The notes beneath the pieces are model-generated. The model searched no databases and was not told where the DNA came from. It saw only the letters and a program-made list of their open reading frames with translations. Below, in pieces: positions 25,401 to 34,407 of a stretch of 64,000 nucleotides of DNA; positions within the stretch are counted from its first letter, which is position 1, and each line of letters starts with the position of its first letter. Position numbers and translations under genes: made by a program. Source of the DNA: Melanocharis versteri (taxonomy: Eukaryota; Chordata; Aves; Passeriformes; Melanocharitidae); the NCBI GenBank assembly GCA_013397845.1, contig VZTG01006782.1:595974-659973 (forward strand). Reading direction: 5' to 3'.

Positions 25401-28016
25401 ACACCTTCAGCAGCTGCTTAGGATTTGATCTCACGTATGGAATCAGCCTTCAATACAAGGATTTCTTCTTTCCACAGCTATGTCTGGGAGCACCTAGAAG
25501 TTGGTTATGTCCAAGGCATGTGTGACCTCCTGGCTCCTTTGATGGTTATTCTTGACAATGGTAGGAAGGGTTTTCCTTTGGGACATATTGGTATCCTTAG
25601 TGAGGTCTTTCCTTAGAAATGCTGTTTCAGGAGTTGACTGCATTAACCAGGGCTGGGTCACCAGAAAAATCAAACCTGCAGCTCCTGATTCATGTTTTCT
25701 CCACCTGAGGCTGTTGAGATGGCTAACATTAGTCTCTTGGGGCTGCCCTGTTCACTCATTGACTTCCAGATTAAATTTTACCAAAGTTAGTAAAATTACT
25801 GTGTTCTAGCAGTTGCTGATCCTGAGAAGTCAACTGCAGGCTGGATTCTTTGAAACATAAGTAGTAAAAATGGTCTGGAGTGAGGAACCAACTTCTCTTT
25901 CATCTAAATCGTGGGATTAAGAGGACAGCAAAGGGGCAGGCCCTGTTTTTCCCAAGCCCTGCAGTTCCACTATTTTAGTTCAAGAAGTCCCACAACTGCC
26001 AGCACTGAATGTCTGCCTTGTCCCTGCAGATCAGCTGGCCTACAGCTGCTTCAGCCACCTGATGAAGAGGATGAGCCAGAACTTCCCCAATGGAGGTGCT
26101 ATGGACACACACTTCGCCAACATGCGGTCCCTCATCCAGGTGAGTCTGGCTGAAGGGGATCTGAAAGAAGACAAGGCTGTGGCAGAGGCTCAGGACTCAC
26201 CTGATGCCACAGTGAAGGAGCTCCAAGGAGTGGGGTTCAGCTGTGACTTCAGAGCTGGGGAGCAGGAGTTGTAAATGGATTTGTAGAGTTACAGCCTGAG
26301 AGCAGAGGTGGAGATGGACGTTTGCCACTTGTTGAAAATCAGTAGGATCTTCACCTTGTTGCTTGGTCCTTTAAAGTCATGGTGAAGATGGACTGTGACT
26401 CCTGAGCTCAGCCCTGAGTCAGGGCACCCAGGTCAGAGCACTGGCACACACAGCAAAGGGCTGCTCCTGTGCTGAGCAGCTGCTTTGACCACGGGATGAG
26501 GGGCAGAGTGGGAATCCAGCACCTCTGACCTTGGCTGCTTTCAGACCACATCCTGACAGCTGATGTTTTCCATTCTAGATTCTGGACTCAGAACTTTTTG
26601 AATTGATGCACCAGAATGGAGATTACACTCATTTTTACTTCTGCTATCGCTGGTTCCTGCTTGACTTTAAAAGAGGTAATAATGTTCTGTGCCTGTAGTT
26701 TAGAGTTGTGTAGAACTGTAACAGCTCTGTTTTGGTGTGAGTGTCTGTCAGGATGGTGAGTGGCAGCTGGGATCACTGGAGAGATTGTAGCCAGGAAAAG
26801 TAATGCAGCTCTGAGATGAAACAGCACTGGAATGAGTCCAGGCTTAGAAAGGGGAGTTGCAAATTCCTGATGATGTGATTGGAGCCAAGTTTCTGCCCAG
26901 TGCAAATGCCTCTTTGCTCAAGAAGGTGGTCCCACTCCTCTGTAAGCTTTGATACCTCCTGTTTCATCCCTGTGATACCAAGGAGCAGCTCAGCAGTAGC
27001 TCAGGAGCTGCTGTACTTTGAGGGAGGTGCTGTGTATCGTGTGGCAGCACCCTGGATCCCAGGATCCTGGCACAAGCACACTCCAGCAGAGTGCTGGTGC
27101 TGACAGGCCCACTGCAGAGCTGAGACACACCTGGACACACATTCAGACCTGTTTCACACAAACCCCTGTAGAACACCCGGGCCTCTGTGCTGCTCTCACA
27201 TGGTCACTGTGGTTCAGGTACCTTCCTGGGCTTGGCTCTGCACCACCACACCTCCAGGCTCTGGTAACTGTTCTTTAAAGCCAGTTCTGTGCCTTACGTG
27301 CACAAGTGACAGGAGTTGGCTGGAGGAGAGGGGGAGAGGAAAAGGAGGAGTCATCAGGTTCTGTTCATGTTTGAGTAAGGCCTGTAGACATTGGTGAGAG
27401 AGGGGGGACATGGTCAGTTGAATAATCAGATGCTCTTGTAATGTTTATTCCCATTCAGAATTGTTGTACGAGGATGTATTTACAGTGTGGGAAGTTATTT
27501 GGGCAGCAAAGCACATCTCTTCAGAACATTTTGTCCTTTTCATTGCCTTAGCACTTGTGGAAGTTTATCGAGAGATTATCCGTGATAACAACATGGACTT
27601 CACTGATATCATCAAGTTTTTTAATGGTAAGAGCCATTTTGATAGAAAGTGATGAGACTTTGCTCCTTCTCCCTTCCTGAGACTGTCTGGTGCAGTTCTT
27701 GTCATGACAAACCCCTGCTCATTTTAAGCTCTGAGTCTCAATGCCAGGACCTGCAGCACAAGGGATTCATCCACTTCTTCTGTCTTTAATTCTTCAAAAC
27801 CAACCCCCTGCAACACTCTGGGATTGCTGCTTGTTACACTAATTAATTAATGCTAATGCTACATGAATATCAGTGCCAGGGCAGGAAGGTGGTGCTGACA
27901 GTTAAGATGTTTGTCTGTGTCCCTTAGAAATGGCCGAGCACCACGATGCCGCGGAGATCCTGAGGATAGCCAGAGACCTCGTCTACAAAGTGCAGACACT
28001 GATTGAGAACAAGTGA
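7289..28016 (+). CDS. SGSM2: SGSM2 (small G protein signaling modulator 2, RUTBC1), 22 exons, 5' end missing
   Basis: Recognised by continuous similarity to vertebrate SGSM2 across all exons. Exons: 7289-7451, 9252-9413, 11273-11340, 11841-11986, 12385-12519, 12958-13082, 13371-13438, 13806-13966, 14474-14603, 15979-16113 (cassette), 18693-18843, 19414-19478, 20279-20424, 20830-20958, 23337-23519, 23862-24236, 24910-25034, 25478-25560, 26030-26139, 26579-26675, 27459-27626, 27928-28016. All introns are GT-AG and phases agree throughout, giving 1003 residues plus stop. Order: RUN domain, a middle domain, an acidic linker, then a split TBC domain. Both TBC catalytic fingers are present: IDKDVQR (24949-24969) and YVQG (Gln codon 25512-25514). 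Family knowledge: SGSM2 binds Rab9A and acts as GAP for Rab32 and Rab38 in endosome and melanosome traffic. The first ~45 residues lie upstream of the window. Confidence 0.95.
9252..9413 (+). CDS. SGSM2: SGSM2 exon, RUN domain
   Basis: Begins with a variable polar linker ([14 protein letters not shown]) and continues into conserved RUN helices reading [20 protein letters not shown]. The linker matches the less conserved stretch in other vertebrates. Acceptor ttgcag and donor gtaagg are both good. It enters and leaves in phase 2. Confidence 0.93.
11273..11340 (+). CDS. SGSM2: SGSM2 exon, RUN domain (68 nt)
   Basis: A short exon encoding [20 protein letters not shown], near-identical to the family. 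The acceptor is tattcctag and the donor gtgagt. The last base is the first base of the Val codon finished in the next exon. Confidence 0.92.
11841..11986 (+). CDS. SGSM2: SGSM2 exon, end of RUN domain
   Basis: Encodes [20 protein letters not shown], then the [10 protein letters not shown] segment and a basic Ser/Pro-containing tail ([12 protein letters not shown]). The C-terminal RUN helices are strongly conserved. It ends in phase 0 at donor gtaggt. Confidence 0.93.
12385..12519 (+). CDS. SGSM2: SGSM2 exon, RUN-to-middle linker
   Basis: Reads [20 protein letters not shown], then [20 protein letters not shown]. The basic Ser-rich start is a likely phosphorylated linker; that is inference. 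The exon is a whole number of codons (45), with phase 0 at both ends. Confidence 0.92.
12958..13082 (+). CDS. SGSM2: SGSM2 exon, middle domain
   Basis: Encodes [20 protein letters not shown], then [12 protein letters not shown] and TLGDSELEK. This opens the conserved middle region shared by SGSM1 and SGSM2. The donor gtactc is weaker than average. It leaves in phase 2. Confidence 0.92.
13371..13438 (+). CDS. SGSM2: SGSM2 exon, middle domain (68 nt)
   Basis: Encodes [20 protein letters not shown] followed by QQ. The motif with paired Cys/His is invariant in the family. It leaves in phase 1 into a tandem acceptor at the next exon. Confidence 0.92.
13806..13966 (+). CDS. SGSM2: SGSM2 exon with CAGCAG tandem acceptor
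   Basis: Encodes [20 protein letters not shown], then [20 protein letters not shown]. The acceptor is an NAGNAG pair at 13800-13805. Starting at 13806 keeps the usual family length. Starting at 13803 would change one Gln into Pro-Glu. Either choice keeps frame. Where relatives read Ser-Gly-Gly, this sequence reads Ser-Arg-Trp. Confidence 0.85.
14474..14603 (+). CDS. SGSM2: SGSM2 exon, middle domain
   Basis: Encodes [20 protein letters not shown], then a short variable acidic stretch and [15 protein letters not shown]. It leaves in phase 1, so the following 135-nt cassette can be included or skipped without a frame change. Confidence 0.92.
15979..16113 (+). CDS. SGSM2: SGSM2 cassette exon (45 codons)
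   Basis: Exactly 135 nt, with phase 1 on both sides. It encodes [20 protein letters not shown], more acidic residues, then [18 protein letters not shown] and RMK. It corresponds to the 45-residue segment that separates the long and short SGSM2 isoforms in mammals. The donor (aaag|gttttt) is weak, fitting optional use. The reading frame stays open for 36 more codons past the donor. Confidence 0.88.
18693..18843 (+). CDS. SGSM2: SGSM2 exon, Cys/Ser-rich segment
   Basis: Encodes [20 protein letters not shown], then a Ser/Cys-rich segment ending SCCNCIHDR. Several closely spaced cysteines resemble the family's variable region; no known zinc motif is completed. The donor is gtgagc. Confidence 0.9.
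19414..19478 (+). CDS. SGSM2: SGSM2 exon (65 nt) before the TBC domain
   Basis: Encodes [20 protein letters not shown] followed by G, well conserved. The donor gtaagt leads into an 800-nt intron whose 3' part is a GC-rich minisatellite containing a 37-N gap. Confidence 0.91.
19779..20278 (+). repeat. GC-rich minisatellite of acceptor-like units in SGSM2 intron
   Basis: Irregular tandem units of about 20-45 bp built from 'ggctgtccctggg' and 'ttccccccaggc', with about 14 copies visible. A 37-N gap at 20015-20051 interrupts it. The array runs into the true acceptor (ccccgcag, ending 20278), which itself resembles a repeat unit. Units lack stops in several frames, so long Pro/Gly-rich open frames appear on both strands; these are not genes. 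The opposite strand is rich in G runs. Confidence 0.93.
20015..20051. other. Assembly gap (37 N)
   Basis: A run of N inside the minisatellite. A 20-nt anchor at 19779-19798 recurs at 20070-20089, so the array has at least two large-scale copies and its true length is probably unresolved. Confidence 0.98.
20279..20424 (+). CDS. SGSM2: SGSM2 exon leading into TBC domain
   Basis: Encodes [20 protein letters not shown], then [20 protein letters not shown] and SKYQKDKK. The first bases (ggctgg) lie directly against the minisatellite. It ends in phase 0 at donor gtcagt. Confidence 0.92.
20830..20958 (+). CDS. SGSM2: SGSM2 exon, TBC domain start
   Basis: Encodes [20 protein letters not shown], then [20 protein letters not shown]. 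It includes the first TBC motif, in which an Arg-x-x-x-Trp-x-x-Leu pattern is visible. It has 43 full codons. Confidence 0.93.
23337..23519 (+). CDS. SGSM2: SGSM2 exon, TBC insertion
   Basis: Encodes [20 protein letters not shown], then VIVKQREKD and the conserved [20 protein letters not shown] segment. This belongs to the long insertion that splits the TBC domain in SGSM proteins. It has 61 full codons, phase 0. Confidence 0.92.
23862..24236 (+). CDS. SGSM2: SGSM2 exon, acidic disordered linker in the split TBC domain
   Basis: The largest exon (125 codons). It starts [20 protein letters not shown], passes an Ala/Pro-rich stretch, then the conserved [20 protein letters not shown], then an acidic Ser-rich region. 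Its end reads [10 protein letters not shown], leading into the catalytic part. The middle is GC-rich and poorly conserved, as expected for a disordered linker. The donor is gtaggt. Confidence 0.92.
24910..25034 (+). CDS. SGSM2: SGSM2 exon with TBC arginine finger
   Basis: Encodes [20 protein letters not shown], then [27 protein letters not shown] (24949-24969) is the IxxDxxR arginine-finger motif used by TBC GAPs; the Arg codon is 24967-24969. It is intact, supporting an active enzyme. Confidence 0.94.
25478..25560 (+). CDS. SGSM2: SGSM2 exon with TBC glutamine finger
   Basis: Encodes [20 protein letters not shown] followed by LMVILDN. YVQG is the TBC glutamine finger; the Gln codon is 25512-25514. 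It is intact. It leaves in phase 1. Confidence 0.94.
26030..26139 (+). CDS. SGSM2: SGSM2 exon, TBC domain
   Basis: Encodes [20 protein letters not shown], then [16 protein letters not shown]. Highly conserved TBC core helices. Phase 0 at donor gtgagt. Confidence 0.94.
26579..26675 (+). CDS. SGSM2: SGSM2 exon, TBC domain
   Basis: Encodes [20 protein letters not shown], then [12 protein letters not shown]. The [12 protein letters not shown] motif is typical of the TBC C-terminal half. It leaves in phase 1. Confidence 0.94.
27459..27626 (+). CDS. SGSM2: SGSM2 exon, TBC C-terminal part
   Basis: Encodes [20 protein letters not shown], then [20 protein letters not shown] and [16 protein letters not shown]. 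Near-identical to other vertebrates. The hydrophobic stretch is a buried TBC helix, not a membrane segment. Confidence 0.94.
27928..28016 (+). CDS. SGSM2: SGSM2 last coding exon with stop
   Basis: Encodes [20 protein letters not shown], then KVQTLIENK and TGA at 28014-28016. The C-terminus matches the usual end of the family, so the protein is not truncated at this end. Confidence 0.94.
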
Positions 28017-29780
28017 CCATGGACAGGCTGTCTCTGGGGCCTCGCTCTGAGCCACTGGATGGAGCATTCCTTGCACTGTAATTCCAAATGGTGTTTTAAT
28101 TGCATCTTCCATGTAATGTAATAAATAGTGAGGAGATGATAACAGACTTTTAAAACCCGAACTTTCCCTTCACCAGATGAGGTTGGTGTTTGATAGTCCT
28201 TGTTACGCTCACTTTGTATTTCTAGACAAAATCTTTTTGCATTCTCTATTTCCCTCTCTAGAAGACATCTGTCTACATCTTTGCGATGTTGAAAGGGGGG
28301 ATTTGACCAACTGCAACATTTCTATTTTAACTTACTGCACCTGTAAAGCCTGGATGCACCTTGTGTGCTCTGCCAGAAGCTGCCATGGAGGCAAGCTGGG
28401 TCCACTGTTGCAAGCTTTGGACTGGGTCCTTGGAGGAGCACGGTCCTGGACTCGTTGTCTTTGCCTTGAACATGGAAGAGAATGTGTCTGAGCTCGTGTT
28501 GCTAAAACATTTGGGTTTGTATTTAGCAGTGATTAAAGCTGATAAGGTTCCTGGCTGGGAGAATGGCCTTAACCTAAATGCCACAGTTACATGGGAGCAG
28601 TGATGAGCTCATGAGCTAAAACACCAGTTTGGCCTTGGCTGACTGGCTCACACTGCTCAGTCTTCATGGCCTACACAGACCTGCCTTTGTTTTGCTTTGC
28701 AAACTGACCCTGTGACCACTCCCAGCTGCCAAGACCTGCTCCCTGTTGCTCAGGTGAGCAGGTTCAGCCCACGGACAGGGCCCTGCTCACACTGGCAGCT
28801 CCTGCTCCCTGTGCTGTGCAGAGCCATGGATTCACATGCCATGGAGAGCAGATGGCAGTGCCCAGCCTCCTCCAGATCACTCACTGCACACTCCTGCTCC
28901 TCCCTGCTCTGCCGAGCTTTCGGGGGGGAATCTCCATGGCGTCCCCCAGACACAAACCAGGCACTCGTCTCTGTGAGCCCTTGCCAGGTGAAGGAGCTGG
29001 AATTGCTGGGGGGCTCTGAGTTGCTGCTGCAGCCCCTGCTGGGGTGTGGAGCCCTCCCTGTGGCCCTGGACAGGCTGTGCCCCAGCCCCCTGCCCAGCCC
29101 TGTGCCCAAGGAGCGGCAGGCACCAGTGGGGAACTGGGCTCTGCTGGGACTGCTGGCCTCCTCTGCACTGCACGGGGCAGAACTCACCTGTGCTCTTCTT
29201 GCTGTCCCCGGGTGCGTGCTGCTGCTGCGTGAACGTGTATCTCTGGGTCAGGCAGAGGGAGGGAGGAGGCAGGTTTTTGCTCATGGAGTCAGCTGCAGAT
29301 CCCTTGGACACTTGTGACCCATGCTCCTGGCACAGAAAGTCCTGCAGCCCCTGCTCCTGGCCCTCTGCAGGTCCGAGCTCATCCCCAGTCCCAGCAGTGC
29401 CCAACCTCCACAGCCCCCACGGCTGCTCAGCAGTCCCAAAAGTGCTCCAGGTGTGTCTGTCTGTTCACTTGAAAACTGAAAAAGTATTTTTTAAAAGAAT
29501 GAGAAGAGTGAGAAAAATCTCCAACTCCCAGAGCCCAGGGAGTGATGGATGTACAGATAATACTGCACTATTTTCCTTTGGTATGTTGGGAATGTTCTGT
29601 ACAGCTGTTTCACACAAACCCAATCTGTGAACTTTGCTGTATTTATTAGAACCTTCTGTCTGATTGGATTTTATCAATGTTGTGTATTATTTATTTTTGT
29701 TGGGAGCAGACTATTCTCTTTATTGTTCAATTATTTATGTTTAAATGTAACTTATGAATAAATACTTATCGTCAAGGCAT
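28017..29780 (+). other. SGSM2: SGSM2 3' UTR
   Basis: Follows the stop codon without another good coding signal. A first AATAAA lies at 28120-28125. A stronger terminal context lies at 29640-29762: AT-rich, TATTTATTTTTG, and AATAAA at 29757-29762. Further AATAAA copies follow at 29875 and 29921. The end is placed about 20 nt after the 29757 signal; this is inference. Open frames at 28.7-29.6 kb are GC-rich chance frames. Confidence 0.6.
29757..29762 (+). terminator. SGSM2: Likely main poly(A) signal of SGSM2
   Basis: AATAAA in an AT-rich block about 1.74 kb after the stop. AATAAA at 28120-28125 is an alternative, short-UTR signal. Confidence 0.55.
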
Positions 29781-31374
29781 CCCGTGGAGCTCTTTGGGAG
29801 CAATTTCTCTCCCCCCAAGGTGATTCCAGTGACTGAACACGGATGAGGCTGTCTGGGAGGATAGGGCAAGATGTAATAAATGTTTCTCTGATGAGCTGCA
29901 TGGGCTGTAGTGCTAAAGGCAATAAATAGGTCACCATTAAGTAGACTCCTGAGGTCCCTTAAATGACTTTAAGGGCAGCTTTAATGCACCCAACTGGCTG
30001 AGCCTGAGCCAGCCCAGCCCAGGAACAGAAATAAGCCTATGATAAGTGTTAAAAAGTAAAAGTTTCATCCTGAAATTTTAGGCCTGATTGTGCTGCAGCT
30101 GCATTGAATCCAGCTGAGCTGCTGGACTTCCAGGAGAGATCCTCCTCCATCACTCCCTGTCCCTGTTCAAACCCCTTAAACTCCTCTGGCTACATCTCCT
30201 CTGCAGCAGGGATGGTCCCTCCTCAGTCTCACCTGCCTGCTTGGCAGTTTTTGCAGCAGTGTTCCAGGTTTTTAGGCCAAATAGGTCTGCCTGGAGATGA
30301 GTCCCTGGGGAGTTATGGAACATTTCCCTATTCCACTGTAAAAAGGCCCAACAAAGGCCTCTGTGTGCTGGGGTGGGTGCAGCCATCCCTCAGCCACTGC
30401 TCGTTACAGCTGCTAATCAGGTATTTATCCCTATCAACAAGGATCAGCCCTTTATGAAGAGCATCCAAAGACATGTTGGCCTAAATAAACTTCCAGTGGC
30501 CTTGTGTCCTCTGCATTCACCTGTCTACATGGTGGGACTGGGGTGGGCACCTGAGCACCACAGCTGGGGTTACAGCTGGCTCTTGTCCCTCTGTCCTTCC
30601 CACACGTCCCACACCATTCCCTTTGTGCAGTCAGTAATTTTTAACGCAGGTTTTTAGACCCGTGGTGTTCTCCCCCAGCCCCTGTGCCTGAGGCCCCCCC
30701 GGGGGCACAGCCCCACCCCTGACCTGCTGCCCCAACACCACCGAGGGTTTGACTTGCCCTGTGCTGGTTGACCATCCATGTCCATCACGTCCACTACTGG
30801 AGACAAGGCACCGGGAGAAGCTGGGACTCCAACTTCAGCACCTGCAGGAGAGAGAGCAGGTACAGGTGAGGCAGCTCTGGCCAGGCTGTTCAGCCCCTCC
30901 CTGCTCGCCCTGCACAGCCCCAACCCAGGGCACAGGAAGGACGCCCTGCCAGGGTGGGAGAGTCCCAGCAGGGAGGGTCCCGGGCACAACGCTGCTCTGC
31001 TGGGCCTCAGTGGGGCTGGCAGGAGCCCTCTGCCCTGCAGCAGGGCTGGGAGGGGCTCCAGCCCGAGTCCTCTCGGCTCAGCAGGAGAAGGGCACAGGAC
31101 AGGGCACCGTTTTCAAAGATCTCACAGATTCCTGAAGCTGCAAAGGCTTTGCTTTCCCCCAGCACAGCACTGCTGGATCCAGACACACGCACGGCCCTCC
31201 TGAACATCTGTCCTGCTCTGGGTGAGCTCCAGCCCCACGGATCTGTGACACGCTCCTGGAGCAGCGGCGATGGCTCCAGAGGGAGGGAAGGCATTGCTCT
31301 TGGAACTGGGAAATCACAAACAAAGTGAGGGATCTGCATGCAAAGCACAGGGAAGCAAATGCAGAAACCTGTTT
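29781..31374. other. Intergenic spacer between convergent SGSM2 and MNT
   Basis: No gene is seen. It contains extra AATAAA motifs on + at 29875 and 29921, then a GC-rich stretch (about 30650-31300) with Pro/Gly/Ala-rich chance frames on both strands and no recognisable domain. The spacer is short if the distal MNT poly(A) site is used. Confidence 0.5.
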
Positions 31375-31390
31375 CTGATTTCAGTGCATG

Positions 31391-31413
31391 TTTATTTCAG
31401 TTTTATATTTATT
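31391..31413 (-). terminator. MNT: Candidate distal poly(A) signals of MNT (two AATAAA)
   Basis: Two minus-strand AATAAA hexamers (31408-31413 and 31391-31396). They follow TGTACATATTGTA-type elements around 31490-31520 on the same strand. The context is strong, but which transcript uses them is inference. Confidence 0.5.
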
Positions 31414-31791
31414 TCAGGCAAGTGCTTATTACATGGATATCATTCATGTTGGATACCTAAATTCTGGAGCATGAAGAGCCAGTATTGTACAGCTGAATAG
31501 TAAAAATACAATATGTACAAAATTAGTTGCTTTTTCACATAGCAGATGTATCCAAACACATAAAAATCTTTACAGTCTAGTTTGTCAATATTCAGTATTT
31601 CAGTAAATTGGTAACACAGTGACACGTCCTCACTGTAAACACAGACTGCACCTGCCCAGGTGCGGGCGAGCAGGGGGGTTCCTGTGAGGTGCAGGGGAGG
31701 GACAGGGGCTCCGGGCCAGCGATGGCAGCGACTGGGCTCACAAACAGCAGCTCCAGTGACACATTCCTAACGCAGGGAGCACAGCGAGATC

Positions 31792-31807
31792 AAATAAATA
31801 AATAAAT
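31792..31807 (+). repeat. Short (AAAT)n tetranucleotide run
   Basis: AAATAAATAAATAAAT, four copies. The AATAAA hexamers within it lie on the + strand by chance of the repeat and are not taken as a poly(A) signal. Confidence 0.85.
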
Positions 31808-34401
31808 GCTTTAGGCAGGAGGGAGGGAGGTCACATGCAGTGACAGAGCAGGGGGTCCCCGCTCCCACCACGGCTCCTCACCCAGCGATGCCCAGGCTAG
31901 GGCCTGACCAGAAGCCAATAAATCATTGGGTGGTTGCAGTCAGTCCCTGATTTCTCGCTCTGTCAAGCCCCACCACACTTTTGGCTCAGGTTGTTAAGGC
32001 GTATCCATAAGGCATTCGCACCGGGATCCCGCGGGGCCAGCGGCCAGCGCGGCTCTGGCCGGAGCGTTCCGATGGTCAGCACGGGGCAGCACCGCGGCCA
32101 GCGCGGGCCCCTGTGCCTGCCACAGCAACACAACCTCGGGGAGGACGTGCCTGCCTGCCTGCCAGCCAGGGAAAACCTCAGAGCAGAGACGGGCTGGGAG
32201 TTTGGGGCATTTCCCTGGTGAGCCGTGGATTCTGCACCAGCGCTCCCTCACTCTCAAATTCCCGTTCACAGCACAAGGAACGGGGTGAATCAATGGGCCA
32301 CATCTAGAGCTCGAGCAGAACCAGCCATGCCGTCCAGATGAGGAGCACAATGCCATCCCATGGCCCATTCCCACCACATCCCAGCACAGAACAGCCCCGT
32401 CCCCACACCAACAGTGAGGGGATGGAGGCGACTGGGGCCTTCCTTTGCTGTTCAGCAGCCCCAGGCTAGGAGTGAGCCAGCCTGGGAACAGCCAAACACA
32501 ACCTTTGCCAAGACTGCACCCATCCAGTGCTGGGCTCGGGCTGGTATTTCAACAGTTCAAGTTTGGATTATCAAGTTCTGTATATAACTGGGACAGAAAG
32601 AAGCCATGACTTATTCTATCCACAGTCTATTTTCCTTAACACTAAACATCCGCTCCTAACAACTGATTTTTCACTCATGGAGGAAATAACCTAAAGATAG
32701 TGTTATAACCCATTTTAATCTGTCCCAAATGATAACAAGGGATGGAAAACAGGCCATAAGTATGAGGGGTTTCCTCTCCTCACCCCCATAGCTTTTAGAA
32801 TCAAAATAAGATTGGAAAGAACAACTGTTCAGAAAAAAACCTGCCAAGTCTCAGAGGAGCCTCACTTGCAAGTGCTCAGAGCTGCCCACCTCCACACCAG
32901 CTCCAAGAGCCCTCTGCAGCAGCCACGTATCTAACTAAGCTAACTAAGCAAGTGCCCAAACACTGAGACAGGCTGAGCCTAAGTCCTGCTCAGGTAAGCA
33001 GAGGTCAACTGGTTCATTTGGCCAAGGCTACTCACCCCGCTGGGGACACTGGATAGCCATCACAGAAAGCAAAGGGGCCAAACAAGCACTGACCACATTG
33101 TCACATGGGGCAAAGGACACCTTCCCCCCAACCCCTGGCACACGGGGGTCTCCCAGAGCCCCTTGTACCCACCCAACTTGGAACAGTTCTCACTTTTTGT
33201 TTCTTTAAATGCAAAAAACGCCCTCAGGATGCAAACCAGTCCAAAGAGACACAGGCTACATACAAAAACCAGACACAATAAGCCTTGCATTGCATGTCTA
33301 CAGGAATCTACCAGGCGTGCGCACGGACAACCACACCGACACCGACACAGCAGCGACAGCTCACCTCCACCTAAACAACCCAAAGGCATTTTTTTTGTTT
33401 CTTTTGTTACAGAAGGCCACTTTGAAATAAAACAAATTAAAAAAAGGACAAGGAGCCCAACAGCAGCAGCCGGCTCAGTGGGATGACGAACGCTCCGGAC
33501 ACGCCGCGGGCGCCTGGAGAGCAGAGGCCTCTGCAAAGGCCGTCCCCTCTGTCCAGCTCCGCTCAAAAAACCAAAACCCCGCCATGCCAGTGGCCCAGTG
33601 GTGACACCACAGCCCTTCTGGCCTTTAACACCCAGCACTCAGCCCCAGCACGGACAGACAGACGGACATACACACACACATGCAGAAAAACCCCGATGGC
33701 AGCAGTTTGGCTGCAGCCCTTATTTCCCCACGTGAAATGTGGGTCACCAGCTGCCCCTGCACTGTGCCCCCAGGGACACACGACCCACTGCCTCTCGGAT
33801 CCCACTCAAGCAACTGCAGAGAACACGGGAAATCGGATCACTTCCCTTCCTAAGATAAACCACGCAGATCTGGCTAATCTTTACTGGTGAGGTCAGGAAT
33901 ACATTCCTGTATCTAAAGTGTCAGCGTTAGGAGCTCTTTTCAGGATCATTTTAAAGCAGCAGTTTGGGTTCTTTGCCCTCTGCCTGCACCTCCCTGGCAG
34001 GCGAGCTGGAAGTGGCTGTGGCAGGCACTGGGGCTGCCGCGGGCGGGCTCAGCCCAGCCGGGCAGCACGAGGTTTCCCCACGGCACCGCAGCCACCCCGG
34101 GGCTCTGTGCCCACAGCTCTGCTCAACCTCAAACACCCCTGGCCGTGCTGGCTGAGCTCCGAGCACAGGCCCAGCTCCTGAGCACGATTTGGCTGTCAGC
34201 AGCAGGACAAGCGTGGGCTGCAAGGGCACCTGCCCTCGGCAGAACCATCTCCACTGACCAACAGGCTCCCAGCCAGGTGAGGCAGGACAGAAAATCCTCT
34301 CAAACGTCTACGTAGAAACCCCATTTTCTATTGTTTCTGTGGTATGGTTACCAATAACTAATATTATTCAACAACAGAAGAGATTTCTTGTAAACTTCAT
34401 A

Positions 34402-34407
34402 TTTATT
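34402..34407 (-). terminator. MNT: Candidate proximal poly(A) signal of MNT
   Basis: Minus-strand AATAAA about 3 kb after the stop, in an AT-rich block with a downstream T/GT-rich stretch. This is close to the UTR length known for mammalian MNT. Confidence 0.45.

Noticed and set aside
28697..29630. Open frames up to 206 codons after SGSM2
   Set aside because: GC-rich 3' UTR sequence; frames overlap on both strands with no domain.
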